From Nocardia sp. BMG111209 (GTDB lineage Bacteria > Actinomycetota > Actinomycetes > Mycobacteriales > Mycobacteriaceae): DNA of 64,000 nt. The position numbers and the translations under genes were made by a program. Below, piece after piece: positions 28,122-37,071 of this stretch. Where the stretch lies: NCBI RefSeq assembly GCF_000381925.1, contig NZ_KB907307.1, positions 744,001-808,000 of the forward strand. The letters run 5' to 3'. The notes under the pieces were generated by a model. That model saw nothing but the letters and a program-made list of their open reading frames with translations. It made no database searches and was not told the DNA's origin. How positions within the stretch are numbered: position 1 is the first letter of the stretch; every line of letters starts with the position of its first letter.

Positions 28122-29375
28122 ATGGGCGAGCGGACGCTGCTGACCAACGCGCGCATCCTCACCTGTAACGGCGATCCCGCCGAGAAACTCGCGGCCGGAT
28201 CGGTTCTGATCGAAGACGACCGCATCGCCGAGGTGCGCTTCGGCGACGGATTCGAGGTCGACCCCGCCGCGGTGCGGGTGGTGGATCTGCACGGGGCCAC
28301 CGTGCTGCCGGGCCTCGGCGACGCTCACACCCACATCAGCTGGCCGCTGGACTTCGTGTTCGACCACGGCGCGGTGGCCGCGGCGCCGGAGGGTAAACAC
28401 CTGCTGGACGTGGCGGCGGTCGCGAAAACCTATCTGGAGAGCGGCTATACGCTGATCATCGGGGCGGGCGCGACCCAGCCGGACGACGATCTGCTGATCA
28501 AGGACGCGATCGATCGCGGAATTCTGCCCGGCCCGAAGCTGATTCCGTGCGGTCCGATGATCGCGGAGGCCGGTGGGCTCGGCGCCGACGGCGGGATGAT
28601 GGAGGTCGTCGCCACCGCGGCGGAGCTGCGCGAGGTGGTGCGCCGGCAGTGTGAGCGCGGGGTGCGGTCGCTGAAGCTGTTCATCTCCGGCGACGGTGTG
28701 ATGCCGCAGTTCCCGTCCGAGGACATCTACATGAACGACGAGATGCTCACGGCCGCAGTCGAAGAGGCGGACCGGCACGGCGCCTTCGTCACCACCCACG
28801 CGCGCGGCTCGGCCAGTGTGGCGATGGCCGCGCGCACCGGCGTGCGGATCGTCCACCACGCCTGCTTCCTCGACGATGTGGCGCTCGCGGCGCTCGAGGC
28901 CCGGCACGGCGACGTGTGGGTGTGCCCCGGACTGCACTACCTCTACGCCATGGTCAGCGGGCACGCCGAACCGTGGGGCATCTCGGAGGAGAAGATCGAG
29001 GCCTCCGGATATCGCGACGAATTCCGTTCCCAGGTCGACGGATTGCACAAGCTGAAGGCCGCCGGGGTACCCATCCTGGCCGGCGGCGACTTCGGACACC
29101 AGTGGACCCGGCACGGTACCTACGCCGCGGAACTGCAACGATACGTGGAGTTGGTGGACATGACGCCGGTGGAGGCGATCCACACCGCGACTCGCAACAT
29201 GGGGGCGGTCACCGGACTCGAGGTGGGGCAGGTGCGCGCCGGTTATCTGGCGGATCTGCTGATCGTGGACGGTGATCCGACCGCCGACGTGACCGTGCTG
29301 CAACGGCCGGAACTGCGCCGCGCGGTCCTCAAGGACGGCGCGTTCGCCTACGTCAACCCCGAGGTCTATCCGTGA
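28122..29375 (+). CDS. Amidohydrolase, imidazolonepropionase/prolidase-like
   Basis: A 417-residue amidohydrolase-1 type enzyme. The start LTNARILTCNGDPAEKLA, metal motif LPGLGDAHTHISWPL, THARGSA, and IVHHACFLDD (histidine ligand) place it in the group with imidazolonepropionase and Xaa-Pro dipeptidase-like hydrolases. The C-terminus GYLADLLIVDGDP is standard. The ribosome site AGGAGG at 28109-28114 is ideal. Its stop overlaps the oxidoreductase start by 4 bp (GTGA), so the two are coupled. Hydrolysis of a cyclic amide or lactone is likely but the substrate is not known. Confidence 0.9.
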   Translation: MGERTLLTNARILTCNGDPAEKLAAGSVLIEDDRIAEVRFGDGFEVDPAAVRVVDLHGATVLPGLGDAHTHISWPLDFVFDHGAVAAAPEGKHLLDVAAVAKTYLESGYTLIIGAGATQPDDDLLIKDAIDRGILPGPKLIPCGPMIAEAGGLGADGGMMEVVATAAELREVVRRQCERGVRSLKLFISGDGVMPQFPSEDIYMNDEMLTAAVEEADRHGAFVTTHARGSASVAMAARTGVRIVHHACFLDDVALAALEARHGDVWVCPGLHYLYAMVSGHAEPWGISEEKIEASGYRDEFRSQVDGLHKLKAAGVPILAGGDFGHQWTRHGTYAAELQRYVELVDMTPVEAIHTATRNMGAVTGLEVGQVRAGYLADLLIVDGDPTADVTVLQRPELRRAVLKDGAFAYVNPEVYP

Positions 29376-32300
29376 CCATCACCGAACGGACCCCGACCGA
29401 GGTGATCCTGTCGGGAGCGGAAACCCTGGTGCGCCTGCTGGTCCTGCGGCATCGCCTGGACGAGCGGGACGGCCTGAACACCGCCACCATGATCTCCGGC
29501 TATCCCGGATCCCCTCTGGGCGGAGTCGATCTGGTCCTGAACCAGCGGACCGCCGAACTGGCCGAGCATCGAATCCTGCACCGCCCCGGGCTGAACGAGG
29601 AACTGGCGGTGGCCACGGTGTGGGGCAGCCAGATGGGTGCGGTGGTGCCCTACGAGGGTGTCGACGGCGTCGCGGGCGCCTGGTACGGCAAGGGTCCGGG
29701 CCTGGACCGCAGCGGCGATGCGATGAAGCACGCCAACGCGATGGGCGCCGGTCCCAACGGTGGCGTCGTGATGTTCTGCGGCGACGATCCGAGTTCCAAA
29801 TCCTCGACGCTGGCCTGCGACAGCCAGTACACCTTCGCCGACGCCTGTATGCCGGTGCTGTATCCCGGTGATCAGCAGGACGTGCTCGATCTCGGCGTGC
29901 ACGCGTTCCGGATGTCGCGGCAGTCCGGCGCCTGGGTGGGCCTGAAGATGGTGACCGCCGTCGCCGACGGCGTCGGCACGGTGGACCTCGATCCCGCGCG
30001 GCACGAGAGTGGTTTCGGCGGACCACTCTTCGTGGACGGCACGCCGTGGACGCATCAGCCGCTGGCGCGGATCGGGCCGCACGCGGTGCCCGATCAGGAA
30101 GCGCTGGTGACCGATCGGCGGCTGCGGGCCGCGCAGGCGTACGCGCGGCAGCACGATCTGGACCGGGTGTCCGGTGCGGCGCCGGGTGCGCGGCTCGGCG
30201 TGGTCTGCGCCGGTAAGACGTATCTCGATGTGCGGCAAGCGTTCTCCGATCTCAGCTACGACGATCCGGCCGATGCCGGGGTCCGGGTGCTGAAACTCGC
30301 GATGACCTTCCCGCTGGTCGAGGAGACCGCGATCGAGTTCGCCGCCTCGGTGGACCGGATCGTGGTGATCGAGGAGAAGCGGCCGTTCGTCGAACATCAG
30401 CTGCGCGCGATCCTGCACGAGGCGGGCAGCCGGGTACCGGTCGCGGGTAAACGCGACGGCGCCGGGAAGCCGCTGACCTCGGCGGTGGGGGAACTGGACG
30501 CGGCCGCGGTGGGGAAGGCGCTGACCCGCCTGCTGCCCGATCTCGTGCGCGCGGAACCCGCGAGCGCGGCGGCCGGGGTGCGCATCGACCTGCCGCTGCT
30601 GGCGATTCCGCCGCGCGCGCCGGCGTTCTGCAGCGGCTGCCCGCACAACCGGTCCACCGTGGTACCCGACGGCGCGCTGGTCGGTGGTGGCGTGGGCTGC
30701 CACGGCATGGTGTATTTCGAAGCGCGGCAACAGGATACGCGGGCATTGCCGCCCACCCCGATGGGTGCGGAGGGGGTGCCGTGGATCGGGTTGTCGCCGT
30801 TCGTGTCCGAGCCGCACGTGATCCAGAACCTCGGTGACGGCACCCTGTCGCACTCCGGCACCCTCGCCATCCGCGCGGCCGTCGCCGCGAACGCGAACCT
30901 GACCTTCAAGATCCTCTACAACGCCGCCGTCGCGATGACCGGCGGCCAGGACGTCACCGGCCTGCTGGACGTGCCGTCGATGACCCGGGCACTGCAGGCC
31001 GAGGGTGTGCGCGAGATCGTGGTGTGCGCGGAGGAACCGCACCGCTACGGCCGCCGCGCGCGCTGGGCCGCCGGGGTCGAGGTACTGCACCGCTCCGCGC
31101 TGCCGAAGGTGCAGGAGCGGCTGCGCGAGGTACCCGGCGTCTCGGTGATCATCTACGACCAGCGGTGCGCCGCCGAGGCCCGCCGCCTGCGCAAGCGCGG
31201 CGAACTGCCCACGCCGCCACGGCGGGTCGTGATCAACGAGGCGGTCTGCGAGGGCTGTGGCGACTGCGCCGCCAAGAGCAACTGCCTGTCGGTCATGCCG
31301 GTGGAGACCGAATTCGGCATCAAACGGCAGATCCACGACGCGTCGTGCAACCGCGACTACACCTGCCTCGAGGGCGATTGCCCGTCGTTCGTGACGATCA
31401 CCCCGCGCACCCGGCGATCCTGGTGGCCCGCGCGCGGCCGCCGGCGCGCGGTGCGGCGGCCCGCGCTGCCGCCGGGTGAACTGCCGGAACCGCGAATCGC
31501 GGAGCTGGACACCGTCTTCGGCATCTACTTCACCGGCATCGGCGGCACCGGCGTGGTCACCGCGGCGCGCATCCTCGCGCATGCCGCGGAGGCCGGGGGA
31601 CTGGTGATCGGCGGGATGGACCAGACCGGCCTGTCGCAGAAGGCCGGTCCGGTGGTCTCGCATCTGCGACTGGCGAAGGACCGGGAGGCGTTGCGCGCCA
31701 ACGCGGTCGGCGTCGGCGGCGCGGATCTCTACCTGTCCGGCGACATCCTGCAAGCCGCCGCCGCGAATCACCTCGCCAAGACCCGTCCGGGCCGCACCCG
31801 CGCGGTGGTGGACCGGTCGATCACCCCGACCCCGACCATGTCGCAGGCCGGGGCGGCCGCACCGGATCTCGCGAGCCTGGAGGCGGCGATCACCGCGACC
31901 GTCGGGGCCGACCGGTCGGTGCTGCTCGACACCGGCGATCTGGCCGCGCGGGTGTTCGCCGACAACCTGCTGGCGAACGTGATCCTGCTCGGCGCCGCCT
32001 TCCAGTCCGGTGCGCTGCCGCTGTCGGCCGCCGACCTGGATGCCGCCCTGCGGCGGCAGGGCCGGTCCGCGGAGTCCAACCGGGCCGCCTTCGAGTGGGG
32101 CCGCTGGGCCGTACACGATCCGGCCGCGGTCGCCGCGACCCTGGCCGAACACGCTGCGGCACAGGGTGTCCGGGATCTCAACGATCCCACCGACGCCGCG
32201 GTCGCCGCCGCCACGGAACTGGTCGGCGGCCGTACGCTGCCGACGGAGTTGCGCGCGTTGCTGATCCGGCGCGCGGCCCAGGTGACCGATCATCAGAACA

Positions 32301-32875
32301 CCCGCCGGGCGCAGCGCTACCTCGACCTGGTGGAACGGACCGCGGCCACCGACGACGCGGACCACGATTGGGAGCTGACCCGCGGTGTCGCCGAGTCCTA
32401 TCACCGGGTGCTGACCTACAAGGACGAGTACGAGGTGGCGCGGCTGCACCTGAACGCCGACTACGACCGTATCGCGAGCGATCTCGGCATCGACGGCGCG
32501 TATTCGGTGACCTACCACCTGCATCCGCCGATCCTGCGCCTGTTCGGCATGGAATCGAAGCTGCCGATGGGTAAGCCGTACGCCTGGGCGTTCCGCGGGC
32601 TGCGCCACCTGAAATCGTTGCGCGGCACACCCTTCGACTTCTTCGGCCTGCATCCGGACCGTCGCGTCGAGCGCGCGCTGATCGGCGAGTACGAGCAACT
32701 GGTCACCGAGGCCGTACTCGGCGACGCGAGCGCGGACTATCCGCACCGGGTCGAACTCGCGACCTCGATCCTGGAGGTGAAGGGCTACGCCGGGATCAAG
32801 GATCGGGCCGTCGAGCGCTGGCGGGAGCGGGTCGCGCGGTTGCGGCAGCCCGCCGACGCCGGGGTATCCGCGTGA
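29372..32875 (+). CDS. Indolepyruvate ferredoxin oxidoreductase family, fused alpha-gamma protein
   Basis: An 1167-residue fusion that oxidatively decarboxylates a 2-oxo acid to acyl-CoA using thiamine diphosphate. Domains in order: a pyrimidine-binding part with ISGYPGSPLGGVD; a thiamine-binding part with FCSGCPHNRSTVVP and NLGDGTLSHSG; a ferredoxin-like cysteine segment CEGCGDCAAKSNCLS about residues 630-670; and a gamma domain starting FTGIGGTGVVTAARILAHA. Ending lysine-rich helices follow. Known members act on aryl pyruvates. Finding it in an aerobic oxygenase cluster, coupled to an amidohydrolase, suggests a 2-oxo acid intermediate in the pathway. Confidence 0.9.
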   Translation: MTITERTPTEVILSGAETLVRLLVLRHRLDERDGLNTATMISGYPGSPLGGVDLVLNQRTAELAEHRILHRPGLNEELAVATVWGSQMGAVVPYEGVDGVAGAWYGKGPGLDRSGDAMKHANAMGAGPNGGVVMFCGDDPSSKSSTLACDSQYTFADACMPVLYPGDQQDVLDLGVHAFRMSRQSGAWVGLKMVTAVADGVGTVDLDPARHESGFGGPLFVDGTPWTHQPLARIGPHAVPDQEALVTDRRLRAAQAYARQHDLDRVSGAAPGARLGVVCAGKTYLDVRQAFSDLSYDDPADAGVRVLKLAMTFPLVEETAIEFAASVDRIVVIEEKRPFVEHQLRAILHEAGSRVPVAGKRDGAGKPLTSAVGELDAAAVGKALTRLLPDLVRAEPASAAAGVRIDLPLLAIPPRAPAFCSGCPHNRSTVVPDGALVGGGVGCHGMVYFEARQQDTRALPPTPMGAEGVPWIGLSPFVSEPHVIQNLGDGTLSHSGTLAIRAAVAANANLTFKILYNAAVAMTGGQDVTGLLDVPSMTRALQAEGVREIVVCAEEPHRYGRRARWAAGVEVLHRSALPKVQERLREVPGVSVIIYDQRCAAEARRLRKRGELPTPPRRVVINEAVCEGCGDCAAKSNCLSVMPVETEFGIKRQIHDASCNRDYTCLEGDCPSFVTITPRTRRSWWPARGRRRAVRRPALPPGELPEPRIAELDTVFGIYFTGIGGTGVVTAARILAHAAEAGGLVIGGMDQTGLSQKAGPVVSHLRLAKDREALRANAVGVGGADLYLSGDILQAAAANHLAKTRPGRTRAVVDRSITPTPTMSQAGAAAPDLASLEAAITATVGADRSVLLDTGDLAARVFADNLLANVILLGAAFQSGALPLSAADLDAALRRQGRSAESNRAAFEWGRWAVHDPAAVAATLAEHAAAQGVRDLNDPTDAAVAAATELVGGRTLPTELRALLIRRAAQVTDHQNTRRAQRYLDLVERTAATDDADHDWELTRGVAESYHRVLTYKDEYEVARLHLNADYDRIASDLGIDGAYSVTYHLHPPILRLFGMESKLPMGKPYAWAFRGLRHLKSLRGTPFDFFGLHPDRRVERALIGEYEQLVTEAVLGDASADYPHRVELATSILEVKGYAGIKDRAVERWRERVARLRQPADAGVSA

Positions 32876-32893
32876 CGGTGCCGTGCGGCACCG
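32876..32893 (+). terminator. Short hairpin after the oxidoreductase gene
   Basis: CGGTGCC (32876-32882) and GGCACCG (32887-32893) form a perfect 7-bp stem with a GTGC loop, beginning directly after the stop codon. It is short, with no T-tract. The rest of the gap to 33044 contains no recognised feature. Confidence 0.4.
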
Positions 32894-33043
32894 GATCGTT
32901 GCCGGTGCAGTGGGTGTGCGGGTGTTCCCGCCGCGGTCCCGGTCCTGCGGCCGGGCCCTCGTGGCGGTGGCGCAGTGCCGGGCGGCGGCAGTGAGTGTGC
33001 CGTTCGGGCTGCGGTTCCGGGATCCCGGCGGGAGAATCGTGGG

Positions 33044-33745
33044 GTGATCAAACGTATCCGATTCGCTCGCCGGCCGGGAAACCTGCGCGCGCAGGACTTT
33101 CCCGTGTTGTGGTGCAGCGCGGTCGGCGCTGCCGCGGAGGCTCCGCCCGCGGTGCGGCCGCGGCGGATCGCGGTGTGCACGACCGTCCCGAATATCGGTG
33201 ACCTCCGGCCCCGGCACGACGGCGTCGGCATCGAATGGTTCGACGACGCGGGGCATCTGGCGCAGTACGAGAGCTGGCTGACCACCGGCAGCGGCCGGGC
33301 GGTGGCCACCGGGGTGACCGCGGTCGGCGGCGACACGCTGGTGTGCGTGGAGGAGAGCGTGCTGCGCGGTGCGGACTGGCTCGCCGGGCGCTGGCAGCAG
33401 GGCGGGGTGAAACTCAAGCACATGGCCCTGGCGGTGCGGGACCCGTCGCTGACCACGGCCGATTTCGCCGACCGGTGGCGCGGCCACGCGGGGACCGCGC
33501 CGGGCCCGAATCCGGTGGCGGCCACCATCATTCCCGAGCACGTCCGCGGCCGGGCCTACGTGCAGAACCATCCGCTGTCCGACGAGCGCCCGTACGATGC
33601 CGTGAACGAGGTCTGGTTCGACGACGCCGCCGGGCTGCGGGCCCGGGTGGAATGGTTCCGGGACAACGACATCGGCAGCGGCGACGCGTTGTTCGCGCAG
33701 TCCTGGTTCCTGGCCGTGCGCGAGGAGATCGTGTACGGCCGTTGA
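33044..33745 (+). CDS. EthD-like ferredoxin-fold protein
   Basis: A 233-residue protein with two repeats of a ferredoxin-like alpha/beta fold, as in EthD-type proteins. Supporting segments are the start IKRIRFARRPGN, VKLKHMALAVRD, FADRWRGHAG, YDAVNEVWFDD and ALFAQSWFLAVREE. EthD proteins accompany oxygenases and ring-degrading enzymes, but their chemistry is mostly unproven. The GTG at 33044 has GGGAG about nine bases ahead. Codons before that, in the same frame, are GC-rich spacer. It precedes another small ferredoxin-fold gene by 44 bp. Confidence 0.75.
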   Translation: MIKRIRFARRPGNLRAQDFPVLWCSAVGAAAEAPPAVRPRRIAVCTTVPNIGDLRPRHDGVGIEWFDDAGHLAQYESWLTTGSGRAVATGVTAVGGDTLVCVEESVLRGADWLAGRWQQGGVKLKHMALAVRDPSLTTADFADRWRGHAGTAPGPNPVAATIIPEHVRGRAYVQNHPLSDERPYDAVNEVWFDDAAGLRARVEWFRDNDIGSGDALFAQSWFLAVREEIVYGR

Positions 33746-33789
33746 GCCCCGGGGCATCCGGCGCCGGGGCAGTATCCGGAGGTGGTTCC

Positions 33790-34110
33790 GTGCCGAAAGG
33801 CATCATGGTGGTGCAGTCCAGCCCCGCCGATCCCGCGAAAGACGCCGAATTCAACGAGTGGTACGCGAAAGAGCATCTGCCCGAACTGTTGAAGGTGCCG
33901 GGATTCGTCAGCGCCCGCCGCTACCGCGTCCACCGCGGCGCTGAGGGACTGCCCGCCTATCTGGCCGTCTACGAACTCGAGGCCGACGACCTCAACACGC
34001 CGCTGCTGGCGCTGCGCGAGCGCAACGGCCCCGACCGGGCCACCGGCGCCGAACTGCTGAGCGCGGATCCGCCGCCGATCGTCACCGTCTACGAGCTCCT
34101 CGAGGACTGA
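33790..34110 (+). CDS. Small dimeric alpha-beta barrel protein (DUF4286-like)
   Basis: A 106-residue protein of the ferredoxin-like dimeric alpha-beta barrel type. It begins KGIMVVQSSPADPAKDAEF and then has NEWYAKEHLPELLKVPGF, a pattern common to DUF4286 and related small enzymes or chaperones in catabolic clusters. The GTG at 33790 has GGAGG seven bases before it. Function is unknown; isomerase or lactone-handling roles are known for relatives. It converges with the MarR gene across a hairpin. Confidence 0.8.
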   Translation: MPKGIMVVQSSPADPAKDAEFNEWYAKEHLPELLKVPGFVSARRYRVHRGAEGLPAYLAVYELEADDLNTPLLALRERNGPDRATGAELLSADPPPIVTVYELLED

Positions 34111-34116
34111 CCCGTG

Positions 34117-34142
34117 GACCCCGGTGGTATGCCGCCGGGGTC
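34117..34142. terminator. Bidirectional hairpin between converging genes
   Basis: Bases 34117-34127 and 34132-34142 pair as an 11-bp stem (one G-U pair) with loop TATG, lying between the stops of the DUF4286-like and MarR genes. It probably terminates both transcripts. Confidence 0.65.
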
Positions 34143-34144
34143 GG

Positions 34145-34651
34145 TCAGGCCGGTTTCTCCAAGCTGCGCAGCAGGATTCGCGCGATGCGGTCGAGCTCGC
34201 GCCGATCCGGCGCGGACAGCGCGGACAGCAGCGCGGTCTCGTTGCGGGTGTGCGCCGCGACCACGGTGTCGACGCGTTCGCGCCCGGCCGCGGTGAGCGC
34301 GACCCGCACCGCGCGCCGGTCGCCCGCGTCGGCGATCCGCCGTACCAGTCCCGCGGACTCCAGCCGGTCCAACCGGCTGGTCATCCCGGCCCGGGACAGC
34401 ATCAGGGTGTCGGCCAGTACGGACGGGTTGAGCTCGAACGGCTCCCCGGCCCGCCGCAGTGCCGCCAGCACATCGAACTCCCCGCGCCCCAGGCCGTGCG
34501 CGGTGAACACCGTCTCGATCGCGCGCTCACCCAGCTGATACAGCCGGCCGATCCGGCCGAGGATCGCCATCGCCTCCAGGTCCAGATCGGGCCGCTCGCG
34601 CCGCCACTGCGCCACGATCTCGTCGATCGCATCCGGATTCCGTTCCGCCAT
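34145..34651 (-). CDS. MarR-family transcriptional regulator
   Basis: A 168-residue winged-helix regulator. The DNA-binding part spans LGRGEFDVLAALRRAGEP, PSVLADTLMLSRAGMTSRL and DRLESAGLVRRIADAGDRRAV, with the conserved DxRxxxxxLT wing. The ATG at 34651 is used; a start at 34702 would place the operator inside the coding region. It diverges from the cupin gene and probably represses it and itself through the nested palindromes at 34664-34707. The ligand is unknown; aromatic acids are common for the family. Confidence 0.9.
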   Translation of the reverse strand: MAERNPDAIDEIVAQWRRERPDLDLEAMAILGRIGRLYQLGERAIETVFTAHGLGRGEFDVLAALRRAGEPFELNPSVLADTLMLSRAGMTSRLDRLESAGLVRRIADAGDRRAVRVALTAAGRERVDTVVAAHTRNETALLSALSAPDRRELDRIARILLRSLEKPA

Positions 34652-34663
34652 GGACAGAAGTTT

Positions 34664-34707
34664 ATTCGATGGAATATAGTTAGCTATCGAACTATCAGCC
34701 ATCGAAT
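34664..34707. promoter_or_regulatory. Nested palindromes, likely MarR operator
   Basis: ATTCGATGG (34664-34672) and CCATCGAAT (34699-34707) form a perfect outer inverted repeat. Inside it ATAGTT (34676-34681) and AACTAT (34690-34695) form a second one. The block is AT-rich and lies between the divergent MarR and cupin starts. Confidence 0.7.
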
Positions 34708-34724
34708 CTTCTGGAGTGAGCGTC

Positions 34725-35228
34725 ATGAGCATCCCCACCCCCGCCATCCCCGCCGCGATCCGCCGCCGCGAGGACGCCGAGACCGGCGGCAACGAGCAGG
34801 CCACCGCCCGCCTGCTGATCGACGGGAACGAGACCGGCGGCAGCGTGAGCACCCTCGAGGTCACCTTGGCGGCCGGCGCCGACGGCGCGACCCCGCACTA
34901 TCACACCCTTTCCGAGGAACTGTTCTACGTGGCCGAGGGGGAACTGCAGGTGCTCACCGGTGACGAGATCGTCACCGTCGGCGCGGGCGGCGCGCTGGTC
35001 GTCCCGCGCTTCATGCCGCACGCCTTCGGCGCCGCCCCCGGCAGCCCGACCCGCATTCTCATCGCGCTGACCCCCGGCCTGGAGCGCTTCGGCTACTTCC
35101 GCGTCCTGGACCGGGTGCTCGCGGGCCAGGCGGAATACTCCGAACTTCTTGCCGCACAGGACACCTACGACAACCACTTCGTCGACGCGCCGCAGTGGTG
35201 GGCCGAGCGCGAGGCCGGCCGCCGCTGA
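34725..35228 (+). CDS. Cupin-domain protein
   Basis: A 167-residue single cupin. The first cupin motif is PHYHTLSEELFYVAEGELQV with histidine and glutamate metal ligands, and the second is PHAFGAAP. The C-terminal extension LLAAQDTYDNHFVDAPQWW is helical and hydrophobic. Enzymatic or small-molecule-binding activity cannot be told apart. The ATG at 34725 has GGAG eight bases ahead; the in-frame GTG at 34716 lies within the ribosome site. It is the probable target of the divergent MarR repressor, and a strong hairpin follows it. Confidence 0.88.
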   Translation: MSIPTPAIPAAIRRREDAETGGNEQATARLLIDGNETGGSVSTLEVTLAAGADGATPHYHTLSEELFYVAEGELQVLTGDEIVTVGAGGALVVPRFMPHAFGAAPGSPTRILIALTPGLERFGYFRVLDRVLAGQAEYSELLAAQDTYDNHFVDAPQWWAEREAGRR

Positions 35229-35282
35229 CCCGGCTCCGGCGCGCACGCCGCCTGCGGTCGACAGCGGCGGCGGCGCGGCGCG

Positions 35283-35306
35283 CGGCACCGGATTTCGCCG
35301 GTGCCG
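35283..35306 (+). terminator. Hairpin after the cupin gene
   Basis: CGGCACCGG (35283-35291) and CCGGTGCCG (35298-35306) make a perfect 9-bp stem with loop ATTTCG, 55 bp after the cupin stop. It probably ends the cupin transcript. Confidence 0.6.
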
Positions 35307-35393
35307 TCATCGCGGCCGACGGCCGCCGGCGATGGCAGCATGGCAGCCGGTAGCGCCGGAACGGGCCGTACGGATTCGAAGGAGCGCCGGAAG

Positions 35394-36413
35394 ATGACAA
35401 CCATGCGGTCTCTCGTCGCCGAGACGATGGGCGAGCCGTCCGAGGTGCTGCGCCTGCGGGCCCGCCCGATCCCGGTGCCCGGTCCCGGCGAGGTCCGGAT
35501 CCGGGTGACGGCCGCGCCGGTGCATGCCAGCGATCTGCACACCATCCGCGGCAGATACGGATTCACTCCGGAGTTCCCGACCGTGCCCGGTATCGAATCC
35601 GTGGGTGTGATCGACGAACTCGGTAGCGGCACAGTCAGTTTGAGCGTCGGGCAACGGGTCGTCACGATCGGGGTCGCGGGTACCTGGCAGGACTGTGTCG
35701 TCGCCGCGGCCGAGCGGGTCCTGCCCGTTCCCGCGGGCATGAGCGATTCCACGGCCGCCCAGATCATGGCCAACCCGCTCACCGCCGTGATCCTGACCGG
35801 CGCCGAACTCGATGTCCGACCGGGTGAATGGCTGCTGCAGACCGCGGCCGGTTCGACCGTGGGCCGGTCGGTCATCCAACTCGGAACGCACCTCGGCTTC
35901 GAGACCCTCAACGTGGTCCGCCGCCGATCCGCCGTCGACGAGATCCGCGCGCTGGGCGGCACCGCGGTGATCTGCACGGAAGACGAGGACCTGCGGGCGC
36001 GGGTGGCCAGGATCGCCGGTCCCGACGGCGTGTCCAAGGCGATCGACTGCGTCGGCGGTCAGGTGGGCGCGGACGTCTCGCGTGCGCTGGCGCCGCACGG
36101 CGAGCTGGTCGTCTTCGGCGCGCTGTCCACGCACCGCCAGACCGACCCCGGCGCACTCACGATCCCGATCTTCGCGCGATCGCTGATCTACGAAACCAAG
36201 ACCGTGCGGGGGTTCTGGCTGTTCCGCTGGCTCACCGAGACCCCGCGGGATCGGATGGCCGCCGCGATCGACCGGACACTCCGGCTCGTCGACAGCGGCG
36301 TGCTGCGTGTCCCGGAGGGCCGGCCGATCCCGCTCGAGCGGTTCGGCGAAGCCGTCGATTCGGCCGAAGCCCCCGAACACGGGGGCAAACCGCTGCTGAT
36401 GTTCGATCGCTAG
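35394..36413 (+). CDS. MDR-superfamily reductase, enoyl-CoA reductase (MECR)-like
   Basis: A 339-residue zinc-free medium-chain reductase. It has the N-terminal GEPSEVLRLRARPIPVPGPG, VPGIESVGVIDELG, and the NADPH-binding AAGSTVGRSVIQLG instead of the usual GGxGxxG. The C-terminal half contains FWLFRWL and PLERFGEAVD. These fit the trans-2-enoyl-CoA/ACP or quinone reductase branch; the exact substrate is unknown. The ATG at 35394 is chosen with GAAGGAG upstream; an ATG at 35403 is also possible. It converges with the SRPBCC gene, 24 bp away. Confidence 0.88.
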   Translation: MTTMRSLVAETMGEPSEVLRLRARPIPVPGPGEVRIRVTAAPVHASDLHTIRGRYGFTPEFPTVPGIESVGVIDELGSGTVSLSVGQRVVTIGVAGTWQDCVVAAAERVLPVPAGMSDSTAAQIMANPLTAVILTGAELDVRPGEWLLQTAAGSTVGRSVIQLGTHLGFETLNVVRRRSAVDEIRALGGTAVICTEDEDLRARVARIAGPDGVSKAIDCVGGQVGADVSRALAPHGELVVFGALSTHRQTDPGALTIPIFARSLIYETKTVRGFWLFRWLTETPRDRMAAAIDRTLRLVDSGVLRVPEGRPIPLERFGEAVDSAEAPEHGGKPLLMFDR

Positions 36414-36437
36414 CGGGCAGCCTTTCGATCGCGCGGC

Positions 36438-36914
36438 TCAGCGCCGTTGCGGCCGGTCGGACGACGGCCCTTCGGCATTGCGCGCCTCGACGGCGTGGAT
36501 GGTCTTGACCAGTTGCCGGTCGAGGACGCCTTTGCCGACGGTACCCAGCACCGCGCCGAGTACCTGGCCGGTGAAGTTCTTGCCGTCGCGAACCACCACG
36601 GCATCGACCTCGGTGGTTCCGTCGGGCCTCGGCGTGAGGGTGTAGGTGTGACCGGACGATCCGCCCCACAGGTTGGAATCGGTGGTCGTCATGACGATGT
36701 GGCGTGGGTCGGACCAGTCGTAGCGCAGGCGCTCCCAGATGTGGTTCGAACCCTCGGTGACATCGGCGTGGGTGGGGTCCTGCTCGTGGACGCGGAGGTA
36801 CTCGTCGGCGCTGTTGCCGAACAACTGTGCCCGGCCGGGGCCGAAGTCGGTGAGCGCGGCGAGGAACTGCTCGGGCGTCGAGGTGGTGGTGTGTGTGAGA
36901 TGGATCGTGGACAT
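36438..36914 (-). CDS. SRPBCC/START-like domain protein
   Basis: A 158-residue protein of the SRPBCC (START-like) fold, seen in the start STIHLTHTTTSTPEQFLAAL, SNHIWERLRYDWSDPRHI, YTLTPRPDGTTEVD and the C-terminal helix LDRQLVKTIHAVEAR. Members bind lipids or act as co-chaperones or cyclases; nothing here specifies which. No neighbour is co-transcribed: the gene on its 3' side is convergent, and the 157-bp region on its 5' side holds no recognised feature. Confidence 0.75.
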   Translation of the reverse strand: MSTIHLTHTTTSTPEQFLAALTDFGPGRAQLFGNSADEYLRVHEQDPTHADVTEGSNHIWERLRYDWSDPRHIVMTTTDSNLWGGSSGHTYTLTPRPDGTTEVDAVVVRDGKNFTGQVLGAVLGTVGKGVLDRQLVKTIHAVEARNAEGPSSDRPQRR

Positions 36915-37071
36915 CGTGTGCTCCTGTCGAACCGTCCCTCCGGTTCAATGACGGGACTCGGTCGAACACGACTCCGTATTTCGTGGGTCGATCGTCCTGG
37001 CAAACGCGATATCCGGGGCCGCATCCACGCGAGTGGCAGGTGGATTCCATGGCTGAACCACAATGGAAATT

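Noticed and set aside
29366..33757. Very long open frame on the minus strand (over 1400 codons)
   Set aside because: It is the shadow of the oxidoreductase and following genes, made by GC-rich codons. It has no domain, ribosome site or plausible protein composition.
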